NCBI GenBank assembly: GCA_011050085.1
Contig: DRGL01000062.1
Span: forward strand, 32,608-96,607
Direction of reading: 5' to 3'
Origin: Pricia antarctica
Lineage (GTDB): Bacteria; Bacteroidota; Bacteroidia; Flavobacteriales; Flavobacteriaceae
Length of the DNA: 64,000 bases
Shown: positions 28,966-36,857 of the stretch, one piece after another
Layout of the letters: every line of letters starts with the position of its first letter
Numbering within the stretch: the first letter of the stretch is position 1
Notes under the pieces: generated by a model
The model's input: only the letters and a program-made list of their open reading frames with translations
What the model was told of the DNA's origin: nothing
Database searches by the model: none
Made by a program: the position numbers and the translations under genes

Positions 28966-28999
28966 CTACGTTGATTACGTAGATCCTGCAATTAGCAGG
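28966..28999 (-). other. Two adjacent hairpins upstream of rny
   Basis: CTACGT/ACGTAG (28966-28971 with 28977-28982) and CCTGC/GCAGG (28985-28989 with 28995-28999) are two perfect short inverted repeats side by side between the 6S RNA U-tract and the rny start. They could form in an rny leader RNA, perhaps for self-regulation by RNase cleavage; neither is followed by a U-run. Confidence 0.4.
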
Positions 29000-29000
29000 T

Positions 29001-29170
29001 AAAAAAAAGCCCACATTGGAGAGGTCTTGAACGAACTCCAGTAAACAGGTTTAGGGCTAACAGACTGATCAAGGATCCCTATACAAGTAGGGCTTGCTTT
29101 TACAGCCTAAACTCACCCTTTTCAAAGATAATAAGTGTTGAGTTCGTCAAAAGGTAATACCAATGTGGGC
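29001..29170 (-). ncRNA. ssrS: 6S RNA (flavobacterial type)
   Basis: The minus strand folds into one long interrupted hairpin typical of 6S RNA. An 11-bp closing stem pairs GCCCACATTGG (29160-29170) with 29009-29019; next ACGAACTC (29140-29147) pairs with 29031-29038; then comes a large asymmetric central bubble; then GTTTAGG (29106-29112) pairs with 29049-29055; and CCCTA/TAGGG (29088-29092 with 29077-29081) caps the structure. Eight U residues (29001-29008) directly follow the closing stem, so it has its own terminator. It lies right downstream of zapA, the same neighbourhood as ssrS in E. coli. 6S RNA mimics an open promoter and holds RNA polymerase in stationary phase. Confidence 0.8.
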
Positions 29171-29243
29171 AGTAACTAATGCTATTTTAAAGAACGTATT
29201 ATCCTAAACAAAGGATATAGAGACCGCTATTATAACGATTCCC

Positions 29244-29540
29244 TTATTTTGTGCCAAGCTTTTCGGTGACCAATTGATCAAGTGCCTGCAAACGTTGCAT
29301 GGCTTCCTGTGAACCTTCTGATTGATCGATGCCGCGTTGTTCTATTTTAGAGGCAAACTGTAAGGCACACATAGCCAATACATCTTGTTTGTCCCTAACA
29401 GCGTAGCTCTGTTCGAACTTCTTCGCCAACTGTTCGATATTCTTTGCCGCCTTTCGTAAACCTTCCTCTTGGGCTGGATCTATGGTTAGGGGATATACCC
29501 TATCGGCAATAGAAAGTTTAATCTTCAGTTTTTCCGACAT
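29244..29540 (-). CDS. zapA: Cell division protein ZapA
   Basis: A 98-residue protein with the ZapA layout: an N-terminal globular part (KLKIKLSIADRVYPLTID) and a C-terminal coiled coil. ZapA cross-links FtsZ filaments at the division ring. The frame is open to 29582 but the ATG at 29540 gives the family's usual MSEKLKIKL start and avoids overlap with the upstream gene. It is followed by the 6S RNA gene. Confidence 0.88.
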   Translation of the reverse strand: MSEKLKIKLSIADRVYPLTIDPAQEEGLRKAAKNIEQLAKKFEQSYAVRDKQDVLAMCALQFASKIEQRGIDQSEGSQEAMQRLQALDQLVTEKLGTK

Positions 29541-29562
29541 TTTTACTATACAACTTTGAACA

Positions 29563-29853
29563 TCATTCGGAAAGTTGGGCAATACAGTGGTCCAATTCCC
29601 TAATCAATGAATTTATTTTGAGCTTAGCGTCTGTTTTGTCTTGGTTACTGCCAAGCATTGTGTTAGCCAATTTTAATGAATTGTATCGTTCTTCCCAAAC
29701 AGAAACAGAATTTGCAACCTCGACCTTATCCTGTTTCAGATTGCCTAGTTCACTTTCCAATCTAGCGTTAGCCTGTTGCAACAGTTCTGATTTGTGCAAC
29801 AACTTACTGATTTTATTCTCTAAAGAATCAACAACTTTGACCAATTCACTCAT
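29563..29853 (-). CDS. Small coiled-coil protein upstream of zapA
   Basis: A 96-residue protein that is nearly all coiled coil (leucine heptads in LVKVVDSLENKISKLLHKSE and onwards). No known domain is recognised. The ATG at 29853 is chosen over an upstream in-frame start because it lies 25 nt after a good promoter box. It forms a two-gene unit with zapA (22-nt gap), and its size and shape recall ZapB, so a part in division-ring assembly is a reasonable inference, not a demonstrated one. Confidence 0.75.
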   Translation of the reverse strand: MSELVKVVDSLENKISKLLHKSELLQQANARLESELGNLKQDKVEVANSVSVWEERYNSLKLANTMLGSNQDKTDAKLKINSLIRELDHCIAQLSE

Positions 29854-29877
29854 AGACCAAACGCAATGCATTTTACA

Positions 29878-29885
29878 CAAAGTTA
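29878..29885 (-). promoter_or_regulatory. Promoter of the coiled-coil gene and zapA (TAACTTTG)
   Basis: On the minus strand TAACTTTG matches TAnnTTTG, with a TTG (29906-29908) 20 nt upstream as -33 element and the ATG 25 nt downstream. Confidence 0.6.
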
Positions 29886-30258
29886 ACACACCATTTTCTA
29901 CTTAGCAATACTTTTTTCAATTATTCCCACTAGACAGGGTTTAACTTCATTTTCATGATGAATAAATACGCTGTTATCCCTTAGCAACCAACATAATAAA
30001 AAAAATAAATTGGCAAAATCTAAAGCTGCCATCAAACCATTTTCAATTTATTTAAAAGCAAAAAAATATTAAGAAATTTTATTGGATTATAGCCGTTATA
30101 CTTATATAACGTGACGTTCAAAATAACAATTTCACCTATATTTACTTCTTGTATTTGTAGGAATTAAATCCGTTTAGCTAATTTCGCGGAGCCTTTTGCA
30201 ATATTAGCCTTCGGCTCATGTATAGATCACTAGGCGTGTGATATTTATCAAAAAATCT
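29886..30258. other. AT-rich intergenic region between divergent zapA unit and M23 peptidase
   Basis: About 370 nt with no convincing open reading frame. It contains two overlapping palindromes at 30094-30118 (listed separately) and a near-consensus -7 box TAATTTCG at 30177-30184 that could serve the peptidase gene. Several poly-A stretches are present; no RNA gene is recognised. Confidence 0.5.
30094..30118. repeat. Two overlapping palindromes
   Basis: CGTTATA (30094-30100) and TATAACG (30105-30111) form a perfect inverted repeat with a 4-nt spacer. Overlapping it, AACGTGACGTT (30108-30118) is a perfect palindrome around a central G. There is no U-run, so an operator for a dimeric regulator is more likely than a terminator. 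Confidence 0.4.
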
Positions 30259-32004
30259 ATGAGGATACTACTTATCGGACCTAGTTTTAAAACGTTCGGA
30301 AGGATGGCTTATTTAACTATGTTGTTTTCAATACTGACGATGTGCCTTACAACAACTGCCTTCAGTCAGGTCGCCTATCCTCAAGATGCCTTCCGATCCC
30401 CAATGGACATTCCGTTGGTTCTGGCCGGAACGTTCGGGGAACTTCGAAGCAACCATTTTCATTCCGGTATCGATATAAAAACGCAACAGCGCGAAGGACT
30501 TCCCATCTATGCCGTTGCAGATGGTAGTGTGGTTCGCATCAAAATTTCACATTGGGGTTACGGAAAGGTATTGTATGTGGCACATCCTAACGGATATACT
30601 TCGGTATATGGACATCTTCAAAAATTTGCTCCGGAAATCGAAGCTTATATCAAAAGGATCCAATATCAGAAGAAATCGTACGAAGTAGAAGTCTTTCCCG
30701 ACTTAGGGGAAGTCAAGATAGAAAAAGGAAAGGTAATTGCCTACGGAGGTAATACCGGAGGTTCTTCGGGACCACACCTACATTTCGAAATCCGAAATAG
30801 TATTTCAGAAAAACCGACCAACCCATTGTTATTCGGCCTCGATGTAAGGGATGCAACGAATCCGATATTAAACAACCTATATGGTTATCCTTTATCGGAA
30901 GACTCAGAAATCAACAGGAACCGAAATAAAGTTGAAATTGATTTCAAAAGACAAAAGGATGGAACATTTTTGGCAGAAAAAGTAAGCGCAATCGGCACCA
31001 TCGGACTAGGATTTATAGGTTATGACCGCTTAGATTTAGCAGCAAATAGAAACGGGATTTATTCCGTACAACAAATCGTAAACGGTAAGGTGTATTCGGA
31101 ATACGATTTTGAAACCTTCTCCTTTAGCGAATCGAGATATCTAAATACACTTATAGACTACGATCACTATGGCCGGTACCGACAAAAAATACAGAAGCTT
31201 TTTAAAGGACCAGGCAATCGATTAAGTATTTATAAAACGTTATTTAATGACGGCAAAATTCAAATCGAAGAAGGTTTGGACTATACTGTTGAACTATTGA
31301 TAAAGGATATCAAGGGTAACGAGACTAAGGCCATCATTCCCATAGAAGGAAAAAAAGAACCTATACAAATAGAAAAAGAGGTAGAAAAGACCGAAAACTA
31401 TCTCGTGGCCAAGAAGCCCAACAATTATGATTTGGGGGCTGCAAAAGTCTACTTCCCTGCGAATACATTTTACGACGACTTTTATATAGACCTTGAAAAG
31501 GGTAACGACACGGTGCGCATACACAACAATCGCGTAGCCGCCCATCGCAACTTTACCATAACCTTTGATGTTGCCAAATATTCCGAAGTGGAAAGAAAAC
31601 AGCTATTCATCGCCCGCCTCGATAATAGGTCTCGTCCGCTTCATTCGTCAACTTACAAAAGAGGAAATACTTTTACAACGAGAACCCGAAATTTGGGCAC
31701 CTACACCTTGGCAAAAGATACGGTCGCCCCAAAAATATCGCCCCGAAACTTCAAGGAAAAACAATGGTTGAACAACTATAGCTACCTCAGTATACGCATT
31801 AGCGACGACCTAAGTGGTATAGACACCTATTCGGCCACGCTAAACGGCGAATGGATTTTAATGGAGTATGAGCCGAAAACCAATACCTTGACCTATAATT
31901 TTGATGATGCCATTTTAGATAAAAAAGAATGTAATTTACAATTGACCGTTACCGATAACGTTGGGAATTCCACTATCTTTGAAAGTACTTTTTTCAGAAA
32001 GTAA
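30259..32004 (+). CDS. Exported M23-family (LytM-type) peptidoglycan endopeptidase
   Basis: A 581-residue exported protein. After a signal peptide ending near TTTAFSQ comes an M23 domain: HFHSGIDI has the first zinc ligands (HxxxD type) and GPHLHFEI the last (HxH), with a 100-residue spacing including an insertion. The C-terminal 350 residues are beta-rich and of unknown function, with an Ig-like piece near the end. It should cut peptide cross-links in the cell wall. ATG at 30259 is used; an in-frame GTG lies at 30238 and another ATG at 30304 gives a more compact signal peptide, so the start is uncertain. Confidence 0.88.
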   Translation: MRILLIGPSFKTFGRMAYLTMLFSILTMCLTTTAFSQVAYPQDAFRSPMDIPLVLAGTFGELRSNHFHSGIDIKTQQREGLPIYAVADGSVVRIKISHWGYGKVLYVAHPNGYTSVYGHLQKFAPEIEAYIKRIQYQKKSYEVEVFPDLGEVKIEKGKVIAYGGNTGGSSGPHLHFEIRNSISEKPTNPLLFGLDVRDATNPILNNLYGYPLSEDSEINRNRNKVEIDFKRQKDGTFLAEKVSAIGTIGLGFIGYDRLDLAANRNGIYSVQQIVNGKVYSEYDFETFSFSESRYLNTLIDYDHYGRYRQKIQKLFKGPGNRLSIYKTLFNDGKIQIEEGLDYTVELLIKDIKGNETKAIIPIEGKKEPIQIEKEVEKTENYLVAKKPNNYDLGAAKVYFPANTFYDDFYIDLEKGNDTVRIHNNRVAAHRNFTITFDVAKYSEVERKQLFIARLDNRSRPLHSSTYKRGNTFTTRTRNLGTYTLAKDTVAPKISPRNFKEKQWLNNYSYLSIRISDDLSGIDTYSATLNGEWILMEYEPKTNTLTYNFDDAILDKKECNLQLTVTDNVGNSTIFESTFFRK

Positions 32005-32031
32005 AAATCTACCTTATTCTGACCTTCTTAG

Positions 32032-32694
32032 ATGAAATATTTTTTCTTTACCCTCAGCTACTTAATTGTTTTTTTCGCATCCGCACAAAAAAACATCTAT
32101 GAAACTAGTACTTTTGACGACCTTACCCAAGATCATCAAGTATTGGCCATTGTCCCTTTCATTACGCATCTTGACCTAGAAAACAAAATCACTAAAAAAG
32201 AGTTGAAATTACGGGAAGAAAAGGAAGGCTATGCTGTTCAGAATGCCTTGGAAACCTACTTTTCACAACGAAAAAAGAAGAAGAAATTCTCGATAGATTT
32301 TCAAAATATAAAAAACACGAATGCACTTTTAGCCAAAAATAATATACGCTATGATAATATCGACGTGCATACCATCAAAGAACTGAGCGAAATTCTAGGC
32401 GTAGATGGCATTATTAGTGGAAATCTTGAATTGAACGTACTGCTTTCTGATGGTGTGGATACAAAATTTAATTTTCTTGATTATTTTTTAGGGGATGCCG
32501 ATTATGGACGCATTGGCGTAAAAATCAGCGACGGCGCCACTGGAAAGCTCTTGTGGAAATATGAAAAGGAAATCAATAAGAAATCAGGAAAGAATACAGA
32601 TGATCTCATCGATCGCATGATGAAACTCGCCGCAAGGAAGTTCCCTTACGATCGGGAAAAGCGAAAAGATCGAAAAATGAGGAATGAGGAATGA
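32032..32694 (+). CDS. Secreted protein of unknown function
   Basis: A 220-residue protein with a clear signal peptide (cut near FFASA/QK). The mature part has VLAIVPFITHLD, followed by a central EILGVDGIISGNLELN segment, an arrangement seen in lipoproteins of the CsgG/GNA1162-like type that read 'gene product makes or raises a pool of subunits'; this resemblance is weak. The C-terminus is very basic and its last residues are encoded by a 7-bp tandem repeat. Follows the M23 gene by 27 nt, so they may be one unit. Confidence 0.65.
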   Translation: MKYFFFTLSYLIVFFASAQKNIYETSTFDDLTQDHQVLAIVPFITHLDLENKITKKELKLREEKEGYAVQNALETYFSQRKKKKKFSIDFQNIKNTNALLAKNNIRYDNIDVHTIKELSEILGVDGIISGNLELNVLLSDGVDTKFNFLDYFLGDADYGRIGVKISDGATGKLLWKYEKEINKKSGKNTDDLIDRMMKLAARKFPYDREKRKDRKMRNEE

Positions 32695-32724
32695 GGAATG
32701 CAGAATGAGGAATGCAGAATGACG
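32676..32724 (+). repeat. 7-bp tandem repeat AATGAGG/AATGCAG, seven units
   Basis: Seven consecutive heptamers: three AATGAGG, then AATGCAG, AATGAGG, AATGCAG and AATGACG. The array straddles the stop codon of the preceding gene. Since 7 is not a multiple of 3, gain or loss of a unit changes the last residues and the stop used. Confidence 0.85.
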
Positions 32725-32811
32725 TGTTTTGAAGGATAGACAATAATCTATAGAAGGTTAACTACCAATAACCTTGTCTTCGACAACAACGTACTTAATA
32801 TTAATCCAATT

Positions 32812-33957
32812 TTATTCCATAAATTCTTCCAGTACATCGACAACATAATCCAGCTCCTCTTTCGTATTATATTTCGAAAAGGAAAACCTTAGGGAAGGTT
32901 TCGCTAAGTCGTCTTTCGAAAGAATCTCATTCAGTACGTGCGAACCTGAATCGCTTCCTGATTGACAAGCACTGCCTTTAGAACAGGCGATACCTTTGAT
33001 GTCCAAATGAAATAGTAGCATTAAGGCTTTTTGGGCATCGATTGGCAAACAAACATTTACGAGTGTATATGTGCTTTTATCCAAATTACCGGAATGACCA
33101 TTAAAGCTTGCATCGGGAATTCTATTTCGGATAACGTCTACAAAATAGGATTTCAATTCTGAAACCGTATTGATTTCATCATCCATATTTTCATAAGCGG
33201 AAATAAAGGCTTCCTCCAAGCCCACTATATTGTGAAAGGCCTCTGTACCTGCGCGAAACCCACGTTCTTGCGACCCGCCCAAAATCACAGGTTTTAATCC
33301 CGAATTTTTTCGAATGTAGGCAAAGCCGACACCTTTGGGACCATGGAACTTATGGGCGGCAGCAACCATAAAATCCACTTTGGTTTCCTGTACATTCCAA
33401 GGATAATGTCCGATTGATTGCACTGTATCGGAGTGAAATAAAGCCTCATGCTCCTGACAAATTTGACAGACAGCTTTGATGTCCAGTATATTGCCTATTT
33501 CATTATTAATGTGCATCAGGCTGACCAATTTCTTAGAGGTATCCTGTGCAAGAAGTTGCTCGAGATGTGAAAGTATCGGATTACCGTAAATATCCAAATC
33601 TACAAACTGTAGGTTGACACCAAACTCATCACGTAGACTTTCGACGGTATGCAGCACGGCATGGTGCTCTATTTTAGAGGTAATGATGGTCTGTACCCCT
33701 AAATCCCTTACAGCAGATCGTAAAATCATGTTATCTGCCTCGGTACCGCCTGAAGTAAAGATAATTTCAGAAGGATGTGCGTTCATTGTTTTTGCAATGG
33801 TTTTCCGAGCACTTTCGATAGCTGTTTTTGCCGAGCGTCCAAAACTATGGCTAGACGACGGGTTACCATAAAAATTAGCAAGGGCATCTTGCATTTTGAG
33901 GATAACATTTTCCCTAATTTTAGTTGTGGCGGCGTTATCTAAATATACTTTTTCCAT
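32812..33957 (-). CDS. Cysteine desulfurase (NifS/IscS family)
   Basis: A 381-residue PLP enzyme. The PLP lysine is Lys203 in AAHKFHGPKG, the ring-stacking histidine is in KIEHHAVL near 99, and the catalytic cysteine is Cys331 in GSACQSG. It removes sulfur from cysteine for Fe-S clusters or thio-modification of tRNA. No isc or suf scaffold gene is next to it, so it is not called iscS. A TAnnTTTG box is about 80 nt upstream. Confidence 0.93.
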   Translation of the reverse strand: MEKVYLDNAATTKIRENVILKMQDALANFYGNPSSSHSFGRSAKTAIESARKTIAKTMNAHPSEIIFTSGGTEADNMILRSAVRDLGVQTIITSKIEHHAVLHTVESLRDEFGVNLQFVDLDIYGNPILSHLEQLLAQDTSKKLVSLMHINNEIGNILDIKAVCQICQEHEALFHSDTVQSIGHYPWNVQETKVDFMVAAAHKFHGPKGVGFAYIRKNSGLKPVILGGSQERGFRAGTEAFHNIVGLEEAFISAYENMDDEINTVSELKSYFVDVIRNRIPDASFNGHSGNLDKSTYTLVNVCLPIDAQKALMLLFHLDIKGIACSKGSACQSGSDSGSHVLNEILSKDDLAKPSLRFSFSKYNTKEELDYVVDVLEEFME

Positions 33958-34037
33958 GCACTATGCTTTTTAAATCTTTATCCTATTCGTCTGTACTATT
34001 TATTGGAAAGACCAAAGAAAAGGATTTCGTAATCCTG

Positions 34038-34045
34038 CAAAATTA
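34038..34045 (-). promoter_or_regulatory. -7 promoter box (TAATTTTG) of the cysteine desulfurase gene
   Basis: Exact TAnnTTTG match on the minus strand, 80 nt before the ATG at 33957. Confidence 0.45.
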
Positions 34046-34100
34046 CCGGAAATAATACCAATTTATAGCTCAATGCCCATAAATTTATCCATAATTACTT

Positions 34101-34108
34101 TACTTTTG
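34101..34108 (+). promoter_or_regulatory. -7 promoter box (TACTTTTG) immediately before an ATG
   Basis: Identical octamer and spacing to the box at 6376: it ends 5 nt before the ATG at 34113, which implies a leaderless mRNA. Confidence 0.5.
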
Positions 34109-34112
34109 AGGC

Positions 34113-35132
34113 ATGAAAAGATTGATGTTTTTAGGTATTTTGCTCGGCGTATGTGCCTGTGACGATGGTGACCTGCAAATCGAGGAGGTCGATTTCGACG
34201 CATCGAACATCGAAACCTGTGCAGGACTTGACAATCCTACAGAAACCACTTTTTTCTTTAAAATTGATCAAGATGAGGCACTTTTACTCAATTTGGAGTC
34301 TGGTCTTATCCAAAATGAAACCTCTCAAGTAGCAACGCTTGCGAGTTCCATACCCGACGCTTCTAATTTGATCTATCGTTTTTTTTCGGACAATGTTACC
34401 TCTGCTTACTTTTGCGATGCCCTACCACCGCTCGAACCTACCGTTATCAAAGAAACTACGGCTACAGCTGGAGATATTAGTGTAGATTCTAGGGTGGATA
34501 CCCTGACGGCACTGACCAAAAATTATAGTCATACCATTACCATCACAAATCTCTCTTTGGTGAATGATCAAGGGGAGCAACTGACGGACTTATCAACTTT
34601 GGTCTATGGAGATTTTAGTACCCAATCTGAAAATAGCGCAAACTTGGCGGTTCCGTTTTCAAACTTTTTAGAAGTTGCATCGGAAGAATGTAATATAAGC
34701 CCAAATCAAGGCAGCTTGCGCTTATATAAGGTTATCAATGACGAATTTATATTTTTGGACGTACCTAATGCCGATACCATTTTTAAAAATGAGGCAACGC
34801 CAGATAGTATTCCCATTCAGCTAGATTTAGCAAATTCTGAAATATTCAAATATGTAGTATTAAATACACTGGCCAATAATGATTTGGCATGTGCTGCCAG
34901 CTTCGGGGATGATATCAAAAGTTGGTCATTGGTATCAACCTCCGGAATTTTGACAGTGGAAACCGTCGCCAGTGAACCAGATGACAATGGTACAATAACC
35001 TACACCCATGACATTTCGCTTGAAAACATGGTATTGACATCAAAAGCGTCAGGCGAAGGTACGTCTAACGTAAATCTCGCGGCAATACCAAGTGTCTCTT
35101 TTGGTACTTATATTACAACTATGGTTCAGTAA
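34113..35132 (+). CDS. Lipoprotein of unknown function
   Basis: A 339-residue protein with a lipoprotein-type N-terminus (LGILLGVCAC, probable lipid-bearing Cys16 followed by Asp-Asp). The mature part is acidic, rich in Thr, Ser and Asn, with a few cysteines (for example CAGLDNP near 38 and SEECNISPN near 192) that could form disulfides in the periplasm or at the surface. No domain is recognised. It is alone between a divergent cysteine desulfurase and a convergent Smr gene. Confidence 0.7.
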   Translation: MKRLMFLGILLGVCACDDGDLQIEEVDFDASNIETCAGLDNPTETTFFFKIDQDEALLLNLESGLIQNETSQVATLASSIPDASNLIYRFFSDNVTSAYFCDALPPLEPTVIKETTATAGDISVDSRVDTLTALTKNYSHTITITNLSLVNDQGEQLTDLSTLVYGDFSTQSENSANLAVPFSNFLEVASEECNISPNQGSLRLYKVINDEFIFLDVPNADTIFKNEATPDSIPIQLDLANSEIFKYVVLNTLANNDLACAASFGDDIKSWSLVSTSGILTVETVASEPDDNGTITYTHDISLENMVLTSKASGEGTSNVNLAAIPSVSFGTYITTMVQ

Positions 35133-35195
35133 TAAAAAATCGGAGTCCAAAAAGAGGATACATGATTTGCACGAAATATCATTTGAGCACTATCC

Positions 35196-35744
35196 TTACC
35201 CATTTTGGAATATATACACTTCGGTAGCACCAAGTCCATATTTTTGGTATTCAGCATCATAACATTTGACATTGTCGTAGCGTCGGAATAGATAATTGAG
35301 TTCTTCTTTAAGAACCCCCTCCCCTATACCGTGAATAAAAACAACCTTTTGAATCCGTTTACTGATGGCGAACTCCAACTGGCGTTTGGCAGTTTCTAAC
35401 TGTAGGTTAAGCATTTCGTAATTTGACATACCCTTGACAGAATTCGTCAATTGGTTGATATGAAGATCCACTTCCATTTTTGGGGCATTGCGTTCTTTTA
35501 TTTTTACGGTTTGATGCTTTCTTTTCTTTGGGGCTTCCTTTTCAGCCTTCACCTGTTCAATCTCTTGATTGGTAACCTTTATACTATTACTATTGGAAAT
35601 CTTTACGAGTTCTGAAGCCGTATAGTCGAGTAAAAAACCATCACTGGTTTCTATGGTAATTTCGTTTTCGGATACTGCTGTTACCACACCCTCGATGACA
35701 TCATCAAGGGCCTCCACTTTATCGCCGATAGTAAAAACTCGCAT
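35196..35744 (-). CDS. Smr-domain protein (MutS2 C-terminus-like)
   Basis: A 182-residue protein. Residues 1-55 form a small beta domain (VFTIGDKVEALDDVIEGVV) and the C-terminal about 85 residues an Smr domain with VDLHINQL and FIHGIGEGVLKEEL (the HGxG motif). Smr domains nick branched DNA or cut RNA on stalled ribosomes. The ATG at 35744 is chosen because the longer TTG start at 35765 lies inside the promoter box 35763-35770 and could not be transcribed from it. Confidence 0.85.
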   Translation of the reverse strand: MRVFTIGDKVEALDDVIEGVVTAVSENEITIETSDGFLLDYTASELVKISNSNSIKVTNQEIEQVKAEKEAPKKRKHQTVKIKERNAPKMEVDLHINQLTNSVKGMSNYEMLNLQLETAKRQLEFAISKRIQKVVFIHGIGEGVLKEELNYLFRRYDNVKCYDAEYQKYGLGATEVYIFQNG

Positions 35745-35762
35745 AATTTTATTTTGATTCCC

Positions 35763-35770
35763 CAAAAATA
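35763..35770 (-). promoter_or_regulatory. -7 promoter box (TATTTTTG) of the Smr gene
   Basis: Exact TAnnTTTG match on the minus strand, 18 nt before the ATG at 35744. Confidence 0.5.
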
Positions 35771-35805
35771 TGGTAATTTTCGTGAATTAATGAGCAAAGT
35801 CAAGA

Positions 35806-36105
35806 ATGCAACTAGCCTCTTTTTTGTGGATATTTGAAGGGTTCATGCTTCCCTGCCTTACGAAAAAGTATCTTGGCATCGACTGTCCGGGTTGTGGTCT
35901 TCAGCGTTCTGTAGCCTTTTTGCTTCAAGGCGATTTTTTGGCCGCTTTCAAAATGTATCCAGCTATTTATGCACTTTTGCCCTTGCTCGGCTTTGTACTT
36001 TTGAACAATTTTGTGCGAATTCGACACAACACCAAGATTATTATTTTTTTAGCGATTACCAGTGTCGCTTTAATCTTAGGTAATTACATTCTAAAATTCA
36101 TTTAA
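35806..36105 (+). CDS. DUF2752 small membrane protein
   Basis: A 99-residue protein with two to three membrane helices and the family motif CPGCGLQRS near residue 27, whose two cysteines could bind metal or form a disulfide. Function unknown. It leads a run of three small membrane-protein genes with 9-nt and 0-nt gaps, so they are surely co-transcribed. Confidence 0.8.
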   Translation: MQLASFLWIFEGFMLPCLTKKYLGIDCPGCGLQRSVAFLLQGDFLAAFKMYPAIYALLPLLGFVLLNNFVRIRHNTKIIIFLAITSVALILGNYILKFI

Positions 36106-36114
36106 TTTTTTACC

Positions 36115-36453
36115 ATGGAAGAACAAAAATTACCCAATGTAACCCTTATTATCATCTTAGGTATTGCATCGATTGTTTTATGCTGGTGCTATGGCGTTCT
36201 AGGATTGATTCTTTCTATAGTAGGTCTAATATTAGCGTCGAATTCAAAAAAATCCTATCTGCAGAACCCTGAAGCGTATTCGGATTACGGAACTTTAAAG
36301 ACGGCCAAAATAATTTCTATAATAGGTCTCGTCTTGAACCTATTGTTTATCCTTTTCATTGTTTGGTTAATAGTTATGGTTGGCTGGGATGTACTTCAAA
36401 GTGGGGATGAACAATTAATACGGGAAAAAATGGAGGAATTAACCCAGCCCTAG
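36115..36453 (+). CDS. Small membrane protein with Cys motif (CCC-motif type), copy 1
   Basis: A 112-residue protein with two hydrophobic segments: one around VLCWCYGVLGLILSIVGLILA near residue 22 and one around ISIIGLVLNLLFILFIVWLIV near residue 65. Between them is a soluble loop with tyrosines. It resembles the cysteine-motif small membrane proteins found in Bacteroidota and is related to the next gene. Role unknown. Confidence 0.7.
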   Translation: MEEQKLPNVTLIIILGIASIVLCWCYGVLGLILSIVGLILASNSKKSYLQNPEAYSDYGTLKTAKIISIIGLVLNLLFILFIVWLIVMVGWDVLQSGDEQLIREKMEELTQP

Positions 36454-36780
36454 ATGAATAATCAAATAGGCCCACAATCGCTTCCCGGATCAAGCAACGC
36501 TTTGACATTCGGTATCTTATCGATAGTATTGACCCTTACCTGTTGCGGGCCCTTCGGCGCTATTTTTAGCATTGTAGGCCTTTCAAACGCCAAGACGGCG
36601 CAAAACGTTTTTATGCAGGGATCCGGGGAATTTACGGGTATCGAAAATGCCAGGACGGGCAAAATTCTTTCCTACGTTGGATTAGCCTTGGCAGGTATCT
36701 ATTTGTTATTGGCTATTTTATATTTCGGAATTATCGGAGCCTTTATTTATGCAGCGATTAATGATACAGGTATGCAATGA
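36454..36780 (+). CDS. Small membrane protein with Cys motif (CCC-motif type), copy 2
   Basis: A 108-residue protein of the same plan as its upstream neighbour: TCCGPFGAIFSIVGLSNA near residue 28, a loop containing EFTGIENARTGK, and a second helix near residue 72. Its ATG directly follows the stop of copy 1 with no gap. A strong terminator follows. The two copies probably arose by duplication and may form a hetero-oligomer; no function is known. Confidence 0.7.
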   Translation: MNNQIGPQSLPGSSNALTFGILSIVLTLTCCGPFGAIFSIVGLSNAKTAQNVFMQGSGEFTGIENARTGKILSYVGLALAGIYLLLAILYFGIIGAFIYAAINDTGMQ

Positions 36781-36805
36781 GCTTACTTTCTATCACATAT
36801 AAAAG

Positions 36806-36834
36806 AATCCCCCAAATATAACATTTGGGGGATT
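36806..36834. terminator. Strong bidirectional terminator hairpin
   Basis: A perfect 12-bp stem AATCCCCCAAAT/ATTTGGGGGATT (36806-36817 with 36823-36834) with a 5-nt loop, T-rich on the right and A-rich on the left. It lies between the stops of the convergent small membrane protein and ornithine aminotransferase genes and should end both transcripts. Confidence 0.85.
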
Positions 36835-36857
36835 TTATTATAAATTGAATCGTCTTT

